Translations under genes and position numbers: made by a program | Assembly (NCBI GenBank): GCA_937921525.1 | Contig: CAKZUM010000706.1 | Coordinates: 1 to 11,739 of the forward strand | Source of the DNA: an uncultured Saprospiraceae bacterium | Lineage (GTDB): Bacteria > Bacteroidota > Bacteroidia > Chitinophagales > Saprospiraceae | Reading direction: 5' to 3' | Length of the DNA: 11,739 bases | The notes under the pieces: model-generated | Database searches by the model: none | Told to the model about the DNA's origin: nothing | The model's input: only the letters and a program-made list of their open reading frames with translations | In this document: piece by piece, positions 1-6,323 of the stretch | Layout of the letters: each line of letters opens with the position of its first letter | How positions within the stretch are numbered: the stretch's first letter is position 1

Positions 1-1
1 A

Positions 2-82
2 ATTGGTAAAAAAATTAAATTGGTCGTCTTGCGAAATGGGTATAAAAAACGATTTAGTTTTCGACTGGAAGAGTTAATATAA
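2..82 (+). CDS. C-terminal end of an upstream gene, possibly a PDZ-domain protein (partial)
   Basis: An open frame enters from the left edge and stops at TAA (80-82), giving 26 residues. They contain a GKKIKLVVLRNG stretch followed by basic and aromatic residues and end in LEELI. The pattern resembles the last two strands of a bacterial PDZ domain, where 'GDxVxLTVLRxGKxxxFxVxL' closes the domain in secreted or periplasmic peptidases such as S1C or PDZ aspartyl proteases. That family link is inference from a short tail. The frame, the coding-like composition and the hairpin-rich gap starting right after the stop support a real gene end. Its function cannot be fixed from this window. Confidence 0.55.
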   Translation: MGKKIKLVVLRNGYKKRFSFRLEELI

Positions 83-132
83 TAGTAGACTTGATTTGAG
101 TGTATAACAAAGTTGGGGCGGCACATTTATTC

Positions 133-197
133 ATCGGATCATTTGCAGTGGTTCGATGAGACGTGCAGCTTGATCGGACCACTGCAAGTGATCCGAT
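133..197. repeat. Long imperfect hairpin, 20-bp arms
   Basis: The left arm 133-152 and right arm 178-197 are reverse complements at 19 of 20 positions; the one difference would be a G-U pair in RNA. The loop is 25 nt. The right arm overlaps the module GCAAGTGATCCGATCAATT (184-202), which recurs with one change at 3726-3744. No T-run follows the stem, so it looks more like a dispersed repeat element than a simple terminator. Confidence 0.7.
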
Positions 198-312
198 CAA
201 TTTCAAGAAAAAACCAGATGTTGATTCTTCTTTTTGCATTCTGCGCAGGCTTATGCCCAGAGGCATAAAGAGTATAGCAAAATAAAAGAAGCAAAAACCC
301 TAGTTAAAAACC

Positions 313-351
313 ACCGAGAATTTGTAAGATGGAGTATTCTCGGTCAGCCTG
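313..351. repeat. Hairpin plus shared 16-nt repeat module
   Basis: ACCGAGAAT (313-321) and ATTCTCGGT (336-344) form a perfect 9-bp stem with a 14-nt loop. The right arm begins the 16-nt module ATTCTCGGTCAGCCTG (336-351), which is repeated exactly at 3709-3724. At the second site the left arm is absent, so the module moves independently of the hairpin. Confidence 0.7.
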
Positions 352-377
352 CTTAGCTACGGGAATTTAAAAAGGCG

Positions 378-400
378 AAGTCATTGGCGATCAATGACTT
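378..400. repeat. Perfect 9-bp hairpin upstream of the DUF6503-like gene
   Basis: AAGTCATTG (378-386), GCGAT (387-391) and CAATGACTT (392-400) make a perfect stem with a 5-nt loop, 68 bases before the start at 469. It could be an operator-type palindrome, part of a 5' leader, or another repeat. The sequence alone does not decide. Confidence 0.6.
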
Positions 401-468
401 GCAAATAAATTAGTTATACATTTTTAAACAACTTCTATGTATCTATAAATTTAAAACAGAAAATATTC

Positions 469-1302
469 ATGCGACATTCACTAATTATTATTCTAACGAT
501 TTTCTTCATTTATCCTAACCTATATTCACAAGAATTAAAAGTACCGACACTAAGTCCAATCTCGACCACTCAACAAGAAACAGGTTTAAAAAGTATACAA
601 ACACCTCCAAAGCCAAGTCGTGAATTAGTTGCAATAACAGGAAAAGATTTATTGAATAAAAGCATTCAATACCACGATCCAACCGGGCAATGGCCTCATT
701 TTAAATCTATCTTATATTTAGAACAAGAGAGCCCTAGAAGTAAAGGAAAAAAAGATACTAGCGAGGTGATTTTAAATTTACCAGATAGCTATTTTAAAGC
801 AACGGATAACCGAAGAGGCAATTCTATTGTTCGAGAGGTGAATGGAACAACCTGTAGTACACAATTGAATGGTAGCAGTACTTTCTCAGAAGAGGATAAG
901 AAGAAACATCGCCTAACCTGTGAGCGCGCAAAAATGTATCGAGATTATTTTGCTTATCTCTACGGCTTGCCTATGAAATTGAAAGACCAAGGCACGATCA
1001 TAGATAGCGAAGTATACGCTACGACCTTCCAAGATCAAGATTGTTTAGTGATGCGCGTCACCTATGATGAAGCGGTAGGAGAGGATATTTGGTATTTCTA
1101 TTTTCATCCATCCTCTTATGCCTTAATGGGGTATAGATTTTATCATGAAGAGGAAAAAAATGATGGGGAATATATTACTTTAGAAGGAGAGGAAATAGTG
1201 CAGGGAATAAAAATCCCTAAAGTTCGACACTGGTATTATAATAAAGATAACAAGTTTTTAGCAACAGATTTATTGCTACGTGGTACGTCTATCGGAAAGT
1301 GA
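469..1302 (+). CDS. Secreted DUF6503-like protein
   Basis: The 277-residue product starts with a typical export signal: MRHS, then a hydrophobic segment at about residues 5-18, with likely cleavage after Ser20 (LYS|QE). The mature part has a linker rich in Pro, Thr and Ser (about 23-50), then a single domain to the end. The blocks SIQYHDPTGQWP, AKMYRDYFAYLYGLPMKLKD and GIKIPKVRHWYYN are features I associate with DUF6503, a Bacteroidota family thought to have a LolA/LppX-like half-barrel fold for lipid or lipoprotein binding. That assignment is from memory. Three Cys (in GTTCS, LTCER and DQDCL) could form a disulfide. The ATG at 469 has an A-rich upstream region and no Shine-Dalgarno. The gene stands alone and converges with the DUF547 lipoprotein. 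Substrate and role are unknown. Confidence 0.8.
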   Translation: MRHSLIIILTIFFIYPNLYSQELKVPTLSPISTTQQETGLKSIQTPPKPSRELVAITGKDLLNKSIQYHDPTGQWPHFKSILYLEQESPRSKGKKDTSEVILNLPDSYFKATDNRRGNSIVREVNGTTCSTQLNGSSTFSEEDKKKHRLTCERAKMYRDYFAYLYGLPMKLKDQGTIIDSEVYATTFQDQDCLVMRVTYDEAVGEDIWYFYFHPSSYALMGYRFYHEEEKNDGEYITLEGEEIVQGIKIPKVRHWYYNKDNKFLATDLLLRGTSIGK

Positions 1303-1339
1303 AAATCTCTTTGAAATTAGTCGGTTTGAAGTTCGATTT

Positions 1340-1374
1340 TAAGTTTACTAAACCTTTAAGGTTTAGTAAACTTA
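1340..1374. terminator. Perfect 17-bp-arm palindrome, probable bidirectional terminator
   Basis: Bases 1340-1356 (TAAGTTTACTAAACCTT) and 1358-1374 are exact reverse complements around one central T. It lies between two convergent genes ending at 1302 and 1437, which fits a bidirectional terminator. The stem is A/T rich and no long T-run follows in either direction, so a repeat-element origin is equally possible. A related copy lies at 2765-2797. Confidence 0.55.
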
Positions 1375-1389
1375 TTCGTAGTAATTAAC

Positions 1390-1438
1390 ACAGAATAAAT
1401 TCTGTGGTACTGAGTTACAGAATAAATTCTGTGGTACT
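1390..1438. repeat. Two direct copies of a 22-nt palindromic repeat
   Basis: ACAGAATAAATTCTGTGGTA plus CT occurs at 1390-1411 and again at 1417-1438, identical, separated by GAGTT (period 27). Each copy holds the palindrome ACAGAAT-AA-ATTCTGT. The last two bases of the second copy form part of the stop codon (CTA on the + strand, TAG on the minus strand) of the DUF547 gene. Confidence 0.85.
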
Positions 1439-2675
1439 ATTGTTTATTTAAAGCCCAATCATACTCCTTAAAATTGATACTAGTACCATCAGCAATTGGT
1501 GTAGTAGCATACTTATTTAGGTAAGTATTTAGATCTCCAAAATCTTCTTTGTACCATTCGAATATTTTTGAAACAGCTACTTCACTTCCGATACTGTTGT
1601 AACTAGAATCATTAATAAATTTCTTTGTTTGTAGCTCTAAGGTTTTATTTAAATTTCCTGCCGTCCAAGCACGATTTAAGATTGGTGGACAAGAAGTTGC
1701 CGCACAATTAACAGCAAAGTGAATTCTAGGATCTTTAAATTGAGGACGAAGAATCTTATGCTCAATATCATTTAGGGTATAGGTCTTATCCCCAAGTTTT
1801 ATCCAAGAATGATCCCATGCCTTTCCACCATGTAAATCCAAAATACTTTTTACAGGATAGTTATCTACAATTAATTTTACGGTATACGCATTATAGGCAT
1901 TAATCCAATAAGCCATTTTTTCATTTCTAGACCATTCTTTGTTAATTGGATTATCAGAGAGTTTTTTTAAGTAAGCATCTAGGCTAGCTTCATCTGCTTT
2001 TATTGCTTTGTAATTTACTTTTCCTGCCGAGGTTACATGCTTTCTTAACAATTTATCCCAAGAGCTATGATCAACAGTTGCAGCCTTTTTAGGCATTTCC
2101 TTTTCTTTTACCGCCGTAGCAGTCGTGGCAGCAACAGCAGTAGCCGCTGCCGCTTTTTCGACTACCTCTTCTTTTGCTTTTTCTACAATTTTTGGAGTCG
2201 ATGTAGGGGCAGTTGATTTGGTTGCTTCTGTTATTTTTTCTGCCCCTTTAACCACAACATTTTCTACTTTTTTAGTAGCAGTACTAGTAACGGTCTGAGC
2301 TTTTTCCTTTGCTGATTCCACCATTTGTTGCCCTTTATTTTTTGCATCATCCATTGATACACTTACTGCATTCTTCGCTTTTTCAGCCATCTTATCCATT
2401 TTCTCCATAGGTTCTTTTGCTGCATCAGCCATATCAGAAGCCGCTGCACCCACTTTTTCTTTGGCTGCTGCCACTAGGTCTTTATCTCCCATGTCAGCTT
2501 TAGCATCAGCTATTGTTTCTTGCATCTCTTTTTTCATTTGACTAGCGTTTTCTTTTGCAAGTGTAGTCATTTTTTCAGCTGCTGTTTTGGCAGCAGTAGA
2601 AGCATTTTTTTCTTCTCCGCCGCAAGCGATCAAAAGAATCGCTAGTAATAGAGAACTTACTTTTATAAAATTCAT
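1437..2675 (-). CDS. DUF547 lipoprotein with LEA-like helical stalk
   Basis: The 412-residue product begins with a lipoprotein signal peptide ending in the lipobox LLIAC, so Cys18 should be lipidated. Residues about 25-195 are a low-complexity, Ala/Lys/Glu-rich helical region with repeating AKEKA, DAKxK and MxEKAK units, like group 3 LEA or apolipoprotein-type amphipathic repeats. Residues about 203-412 are a DUF547 domain. Its hallmarks are YWINAYNAYTVKLI (256-269), LNDIEHKILRP (301-311), HFAVNCAATSCPP (319-331, Cys324 and Cys329) and a terminal KEYDWALN. DUF547 occurs in bacteria and plants; its activity is not established to my knowledge. The stalk would hold the domain away from the membrane (inference). 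ATG at 2675 is preceded by A/T-rich sequence. The stop codon lies inside the repeat at 1417-1438. Confidence 0.88.
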   Translation of the reverse strand: MNFIKVSSLLLAILLIACGGEEKNASTAAKTAAEKMTTLAKENASQMKKEMQETIADAKADMGDKDLVAAAKEKVGAAASDMADAAKEPMEKMDKMAEKAKNAVSVSMDDAKNKGQQMVESAKEKAQTVTSTATKKVENVVVKGAEKITEATKSTAPTSTPKIVEKAKEEVVEKAAAATAVAATTATAVKEKEMPKKAATVDHSSWDKLLRKHVTSAGKVNYKAIKADEASLDAYLKKLSDNPINKEWSRNEKMAYWINAYNAYTVKLIVDNYPVKSILDLHGGKAWDHSWIKLGDKTYTLNDIEHKILRPQFKDPRIHFAVNCAATSCPPILNRAWTAGNLNKTLELQTKKFINDSSYNSIGSEVAVSKIFEWYKEDFGDLNTYLNKYATTPIADGTSINFKEYDWALNKQ

Positions 2676-2710
2676 TTATTTAATATTTATTTGTCTTTTG
2701 TAAAAAGTTG

Positions 2711-2830
2711 TTTAGTAACGTCATTAAGTAACGACAAAAAAATAACTGCTGCATCTGCAAGTGCACGTTTATTAAACCTCAAAGGTTTAGTAAACGTAGA
2801 TTAGCAATTTATTCTTTCACCGTTACTAAA
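2711..2830. repeat. Nested inverted-repeat element, about 120 bp
   Basis: The outer arms TTTAGTAACG (2711-2720) and CGTTACTAAA (2821-2830) are perfect reverse complements. Inside are ACGTTTATTAAACCT (2765-2779) and AGGTTTAGTAAACGT (2783-2797), complementary at 14 of 15 positions with a CAA loop; the exception is a G-T pair. The inner core resembles the palindrome at 1340-1374 (TTTAGTAAAC next to AAACCT). The nested layout resembles a small non-coding palindromic element, though no mobility is shown. Confidence 0.6.
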
Positions 2831-2961
2831 ACACTTTAATCTTTATCAAAGTTAATATTCTATTTTCTAAGATTTCATAAATGTTGGCTTGAAGACAGTT
2901 TAATTTAATAGAAATATGTCTAATACTTAGAGCATTTTCTGTGAATCCATTTAAGAATCCT

Positions 2962-2969
2962 TAAATTTG
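2962..2969 (+). promoter_or_regulatory. Bacteroidota -7 promoter element
   Basis: TAAATTTG is an exact match to the Bacteroidota sigma-A -7 box TAnnTTTG. It lies 40 bases before the ATG at 3010, implying a leader of about 35 nt. No clear TTTG -33 box is present at the expected distance, so the call rests on the -7 box and position alone. Confidence 0.45.
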
Positions 2970-3009
2970 TATCACTATTTTAAGATCAATCAATACTCTA
3001 ACATAATTT

Positions 3010-3618
3010 ATGTTTACAATCAACATTTACGTTCGTTTTGCTTTAATTGCTGCTTGTTTACTAGGAGGTACTCTGCTGGCTTTTATTTATGGCTTTTTGT
3101 ATGCCTTTCCTTTTTTACTAGCAGGTATTATCCTTTTAGCAGGCTACTTTTTGCTAGGAACTGTGCAGTCAGCAGCACAACTAGTCCAAGACCAAGATTA
3201 TGAAGGTGCAGAAAAAAGGTTAGACTTAATCTGGAAACCAGAGTGGCTATTCACAACCAACAGGGCCTATTATAATATGATTAAAGGAACTTTGGCTACT
3301 TTTAAAAAGGATAATGATGGTGCCTCTGCCTATTATGCAAAAGCACAAGCTATTGGCTTAGGGTCTGATAATGAGACGGCTATGATAGAATTGCAAATGG
3401 CGAATATGGCTGCGCAAAAGAATAAATGGCAGCAAGCACAATTGCATCTCAATAAATTAAAAGGCTTGTCTATTACAGAGCCTCAAATAAAAGAGCAGGT
3501 CGTACAATTTGAAAAAGCCATGAAGAATAGAGGGGTAGCAAAAGCTGCTGGTCGTGCAGGCATTAATCCTATGCGAATGAATACAGGGGGTAAGCGACGA
3601 CGACCTAGAATGCGATAG
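3010..3618 (+). CDS. Two-TM membrane protein with TPR-like helices and basic tail
   Basis: The 202-residue product has two close hydrophobic segments (about 8-30 and 33-52) forming a membrane hairpin, with both ends predicted on the same side. Residues about 53-172 are helical with TPR-like units: DYEGAEKRLDLIW (63-75), AYYNMIKGTLATFKKDNDGA followed by SAYYAKAQAIG (86-116), and a third unit from about 122 to 152. The protein ends in a very basic tail, GGKRRRPRMR. I do not recognise a named family; conserved uncharacterised proteins of this layout would normally be called TPR-containing membrane proteins. The ATG at 3010 follows A/T-rich sequence and sits downstream of the TAAATTTG element. 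It appears to be transcribed alone. A scaffold role at the cytoplasmic face is inference. Confidence 0.75.
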   Translation: MFTINIYVRFALIAACLLGGTLLAFIYGFLYAFPFLLAGIILLAGYFLLGTVQSAAQLVQDQDYEGAEKRLDLIWKPEWLFTTNRAYYNMIKGTLATFKKDNDGASAYYAKAQAIGLGSDNETAMIELQMANMAAQKNKWQQAQLHLNKLKGLSITEPQIKEQVVQFEKAMKNRGVAKAAGRAGINPMRMNTGGKRRRPRMR

Positions 3619-3645
3619 GAAATGTTTTCTTTTTAAATTAAATTT

Positions 3646-3781
3646 AATTGGAGTGTAAAACGAAGACTTACCAAGTTTTGAAAACTTGGGAAGTCTGCCA
3701 AAAACACCATTCTCGGTCAGCCTGTGCAAGTGATCGGATCAATTGGCTTGAACTTGCCCTTGAACTGTTTTACACTCAATT
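3646..3781. repeat. 136-bp intergenic element with terminal inverted repeats
   Basis: The ends AATTGGAGTGTAAAAC (3646-3661) and GTTTTACACTCAATT (3767-3781) are reverse complements apart from one extra G on the left. Inside are a perfect palindrome CCAAGTTTT-G-AAAACTTGG (3671-3689), flanked by GACTT/AAGTC, and two modules also present near the left edge of the window: ATTCTCGGTCAGCCTG (3709-3724, identical to 336-351) and a 19-nt module (3726-3744, one mismatch to 184-202). A terminal-type motif, TTGAGTGTATAAC, also starts the left array at 96. No coding frame is convincing, so it is MITE-like or a dispersed intergenic repeat. Confidence 0.65.
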
Positions 3782-3787
3782 CATTAG

Positions 3788-3863
3788 ACTTGTTCATAAA
3801 TAAGAATTGATTATACGAAAATTAGATTTTTTCATATACCAACTTGTTATTTGTGAACAAGTT
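3788..3863 (+). promoter_or_regulatory. Two competing hairpins just upstream of the redoxin gene
   Basis: The segment 3848-3862 can pair with 3788-3802 (14 of 15 plus one G-U pair, 45-nt loop). Alternatively, 3856-3863 can pair with 3841-3848 (AACTTGTT/AACAAGTT, perfect 8 bp, 7-nt loop). Both use the same right-hand segment, so they exclude each other. The structure ends 14 bases before the ATG at 3878, where it could affect translation. It could equally be a palindromic repeat with no regulatory role. Confidence 0.4.
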
Positions 3864-3877
3864 TATTAGTAGTAAAA

Positions 3878-4438
3878 ATGTCATATACTTTATCCAAAAT
3901 GCTCCCTTTAGGGACGAAAGCTCCTGATTTTACCTTACTAGATACTGTTTCTGGTAAAATGTTAAGTCTAGATGATATAAAATCAGACAAGGCAACAGTA
4001 ATCATATTTTCTTGTAACCATTGTCCTTATGTCATTCACGTGAATGAAGCCTTGGTCGAATTAGCGAATGAATACCAAGCTGCTGGAGTGAAGTTTGTAG
4101 CCATCAGTTCAAATGATGTGGAAAACTATCCGCAAGATAGTCCAGCCTTGATGACTAAGTTAGCAGAAGAAGTGGGCTATCCATTCCCCTATTTATATGA
4201 TGAAACACAGGAAGTAGCAAGAGCATATGATGCTGCATGTACTCCAGATTTTTATGTCTTTAATCAAGATCTTCGACTAGCTTATCGAGGTCAGATGGAC
4301 GGTTCTCGACCTAACTCTGGCAAGCCTGTTACAGGAGAGGATTTACGAAATGCGCTGGACGCTATTTTATTGGGTCGCCCCGTAGCAGATTTACAGCGTC
4401 CGAGTGGTGGATGCAATATTAAGTGGAAGAAAGACTAG
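3878..4438 (+). CDS. Thioredoxin-fold redoxin, PRX_like1 type (AhpC/TSA superfamily)
   Basis: The 186-residue product has no signal peptide and is probably cytoplasmic. It starts with the peroxiredoxin-like LGTKAPDFTLLD (11-22), then FSCNHCPYV (44-52) with a CxxC pair at Cys46 and Cys49, VAISSND (74-80), YPFPYLYDE (101-109) and a cis-Pro loop ACTPDFYVF (120-128) preceded by Cys121. It ends in GQMDGSRP (138-145) and a conserved PSGGCNIKWK tail with Cys179. The CNHCPYV motif and this C-terminal tail are typical of PRX_like1 redoxins, which combine a thioredoxin-type CxxC with peroxiredoxin-type surroundings. They are presumed to act in thiol-disulfide exchange or peroxide reduction, but the substrate is not defined. 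The gene is separate from its neighbours, with repeat-rich DNA on the 5' side. Confidence 0.9.
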   Translation: MSYTLSKMLPLGTKAPDFTLLDTVSGKMLSLDDIKSDKATVIIFSCNHCPYVIHVNEALVELANEYQAAGVKFVAISSNDVENYPQDSPALMTKLAEEVGYPFPYLYDETQEVARAYDAACTPDFYVFNQDLRLAYRGQMDGSRPNSGKPVTGEDLRNALDAILLGRPVADLQRPSGGCNIKWKKD

Positions 4439-4500
4439 GATTCGAGGATTACAGAATTAATAGGATTTTGAGATCGTTGAAAAAATTTGGAGATCCGCTA

Positions 4501-4562
4501 GAATGGAGATGATGTTTATATTTTGATAACTTTTAATTTTATAAACGGATTCATCTCTATTC
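4501..4562. repeat. Imperfect inverted repeat between redoxin and lamin-tail genes
   Basis: GAATGGAGATGA (4501-4512) pairs with TCATCTCTATTC (4551-4562) at 11 of 12 positions plus one G-U pair, and TGTTTAT (4513-4519) nearly pairs with ATAAAC (4541-4546). It lies 62 bases after the redoxin stop and 43 bases before the next ATG. It may end redoxin transcription or sit in the leader of the next gene; no clean T-run settles this. Confidence 0.45.
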
Positions 4563-4605
4563 TCGCTTCTCTGTTCTCTGCTCTAAAAAAAACACACTAT
4601 TCAAC

Positions 4606-6306
4606 ATGCTAACACGCTATTTTTTCCTGCTACTTTTCGTAGTAGGGTTCCCCGCTTTTATAAGTGCCATTAATCAATATGATATATTGATTAATGAAGT
4701 AATGGAAGATGCTACCCGTAGTGGCGATCAAACATTAGGTCTACCAAAATCAGAATATATAGAACTTTATAATCGTAGTGATACGGCAATAGAATTAGAT
4801 CAATATACCCTAAGTATTGGCACTAAGAAAATCACTTTCCAATCTCACCTGTTTCCACCAAAATCCTTTCTTATACTAAGCAAATCAGGTAATGAATTAT
4901 TAGAAGAATATGGTACAGTTTTGTTCTTTTCTAATTTCCCAAATCTACCTAGTGCGCAGACCATTGTATTGAAAGATTTGTTTGATGAAACGATAGATGC
5001 CATAGCGTATGAACAAGCCTGGTACCGATCTACTTCTAAATCTGGCGGAGCATATGCTTTAGAACGAATCAATCCCTTAGCCCCATGTATGGGAAAAAAT
5101 AATTGGATTGCATCAACTGCATTAGTAGGCGGAACACCCGGAAAGAAAAATGCTAGTTTGGTGGAGATAATAGATGCTACTGCACCAAATCTAATCAATA
5201 GTTATCCTACTTCAACAAGTCACATACGACTTACTTTTGATAAAGGGATGCAGGTAGAAAGTATTTTAGATTCAGAGAATTACCAACTAACAGACAATAC
5301 GATTGTAGGAGTCAGTCTGACCAATGCTACTTTTTCAGAAGTATTATTAGAATTAGCAACAGAACTTTCTAGTGACCTCATTCAAGAATTGAAATTATCG
5401 AGTGCCATAAAAGACTGTGTCCATAATCCTATTAAGGATAAACTCTTTCCCATTGCACTCCCCCAACAGGCAACTGCTTCTGATATATTAATCAACGAAA
5501 TTTTATTCAATCCACAAGTGGGGGGCAATGATTTTATCGAGTTCTATAATGCTTCTACCAAAGTTTTCGACCTTAGTGATCTAGTTATAATTAATCAACA
5601 GCGATCAGATGCGGCTATTCCCATTACAGTTGAGCGACTATTTTTTCCAAATGAATGGATTGTACTAACAGAAAGTCCAACAGATATTTTAGAACGATAT
5701 GCCGTAGATAATCCGCTACAGTTAGTAGCGCATGATTTACCAAGTTTCGCAGATGAAGCAGGAAATATTACCCTCTTTAATGAAGCTACTATAATTGACC
5801 AATTAGATTATTTGGAAACATATCATTCTACTTTACTAAGTAATACAGAAGGAGTATCCTTAGAAAGAATCGCTTCCACTAAGGATAGTCAAGATCCTTC
5901 TAATTGGTATTCTGCTGCTGCCACTACTGGCTATGCTACCCCTACTGCACTTAATTCTCAAACGCTTCTTTCTACCGAATCTACTAGTAATAATGTTTTT
6001 AATTTTTCTACAAAAACAATTTCCCCTGATGGGGATGGCTATGCAGACTTCTTACAAATTGATTATACTTTTGAGGAAGTAGGGAATGTTTTGAGTATTG
6101 CTATTTATGATGCGGCAGGGCACTTGGTGCAGTCTATCGCTCAGGATGATTTAGCAGCCATCAGTGGTGGCTATCAATGGGATGGTAGTAGGTCTGATGG
6201 TCAAAAAACACCCCTTGGTATTTATGTAGTCTGGATCGAATATTTTAATCAATCAGGGGAGACTAATAATTTGAAAGAGGCAGTCGTGGTGGCAGGGCGG
6301 TTGTGA
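4606..6306 (+). CDS. Secreted lamin-tail domain protein with FlgD-like C-terminal domain
   Basis: The 566-residue product has a signal peptide (hydrophobic residues about 5-19, cleavage near 20-22) and four beta-rich domains. A first lamin-tail domain (about 26-178) opens with YDILINEVMED and contains EYIELYNRSD. An Ig/SbsA-like domain (about 192-288) contains HIRLTFDKGM. A second lamin-tail domain (about 292-450) opens with SDILINEILFNP and contains DFIEFYNAS. A FlgD-like Ig domain (about 468-548) contains SPDGDGYADFL, a probable Ca-binding turn, and YQWDGSRSDGQKTPLGIYVV. Such proteins are exported in Bacteroidota and thought to act in surface adhesion or matrix binding. The terminal domain resembles type IX secretion C-terminal domains, but no clear sorting signature was identified, so that route is inference. 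The gene converges on the GNAT gene with a 17-base gap. Confidence 0.85.
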   Translation: MLTRYFFLLLFVVGFPAFISAINQYDILINEVMEDATRSGDQTLGLPKSEYIELYNRSDTAIELDQYTLSIGTKKITFQSHLFPPKSFLILSKSGNELLEEYGTVLFFSNFPNLPSAQTIVLKDLFDETIDAIAYEQAWYRSTSKSGGAYALERINPLAPCMGKNNWIASTALVGGTPGKKNASLVEIIDATAPNLINSYPTSTSHIRLTFDKGMQVESILDSENYQLTDNTIVGVSLTNATFSEVLLELATELSSDLIQELKLSSAIKDCVHNPIKDKLFPIALPQQATASDILINEILFNPQVGGNDFIEFYNASTKVFDLSDLVIINQQRSDAAIPITVERLFFPNEWIVLTESPTDILERYAVDNPLQLVAHDLPSFADEAGNITLFNEATIIDQLDYLETYHSTLLSNTEGVSLERIASTKDSQDPSNWYSAAATTGYATPTALNSQTLLSTESTSNNVFNFSTKTISPDGDGYADFLQIDYTFEEVGNVLSIAIYDAAGHLVQSIAQDDLAAISGGYQWDGSRSDGQKTPLGIYVVWIEYFNQSGETNNLKEAVVVAGRL

Positions 6307-6323
6307 TTTTGTTTGACAGACCA

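Larger units (their letters stand above)
83..468. other. Hairpin-rich intergenic region
   Basis: No convincing gene lies in these 386 bases; a minus-strand frame over 54-266 runs through palindromic repeats and has no recognisable protein features. The stretch holds at least four inverted repeats: 133-197, 251-268 (TTATGCC-CAGA-GGCATAA), 313-344 and 378-400. It also carries modules that recur at 3646-3781: a TTGAGTGTATAAC motif (96-108), a 19-nt module (184-202) and a 16-nt module (336-351). The final 60 bases before 469 are A/T rich and should hold the promoter of the next gene. TAAATTTA there is only a 7/8 match to the Bacteroidota -7 box. Confidence 0.6.
2676..3009. other. Divergent intergenic region with nested inverted repeats
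   Basis: This 334-base gap separates the divergent DUF547 lipoprotein and two-TM genes. It holds an outer inverted repeat (2711-2720 and 2821-2830) around an inner palindrome (2765-2797), and a TAAATTTG promoter element (2962-2969). No small gene was seen; a + frame at 2967-3203 is a shadow of the gene starting at 3010. The minus-strand promoter of the lipoprotein was not identified. Confidence 0.6.

Noticed and set aside
54..266. Minus-strand frame of about 70 codons at the left edge
   Set aside because: It runs across the stop of the partial + gene and through the palindromic repeat, with no recognisable domain or composition typical of a protein.
446..453. TAAATTTA as a -7 promoter box for the DUF6503-like gene
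   Set aside because: It matches TAnnTTTG at only 7 of 8 positions and has no -33 box in an A/T-rich stretch where chance matches are frequent.
83..468. Possible CRISPR array or tRNA in the repeat-rich left gap
   Set aside because: The repeats are palindromic, unequally spaced and not in direct array order; no tRNA cloverleaf or T-loop sequence was found.
2967..3203. Plus-strand frame overlapping the two-TM gene
   Set aside because: It is a shifted-frame shadow of the gene at 3010, which has clear TM and TPR-like features.
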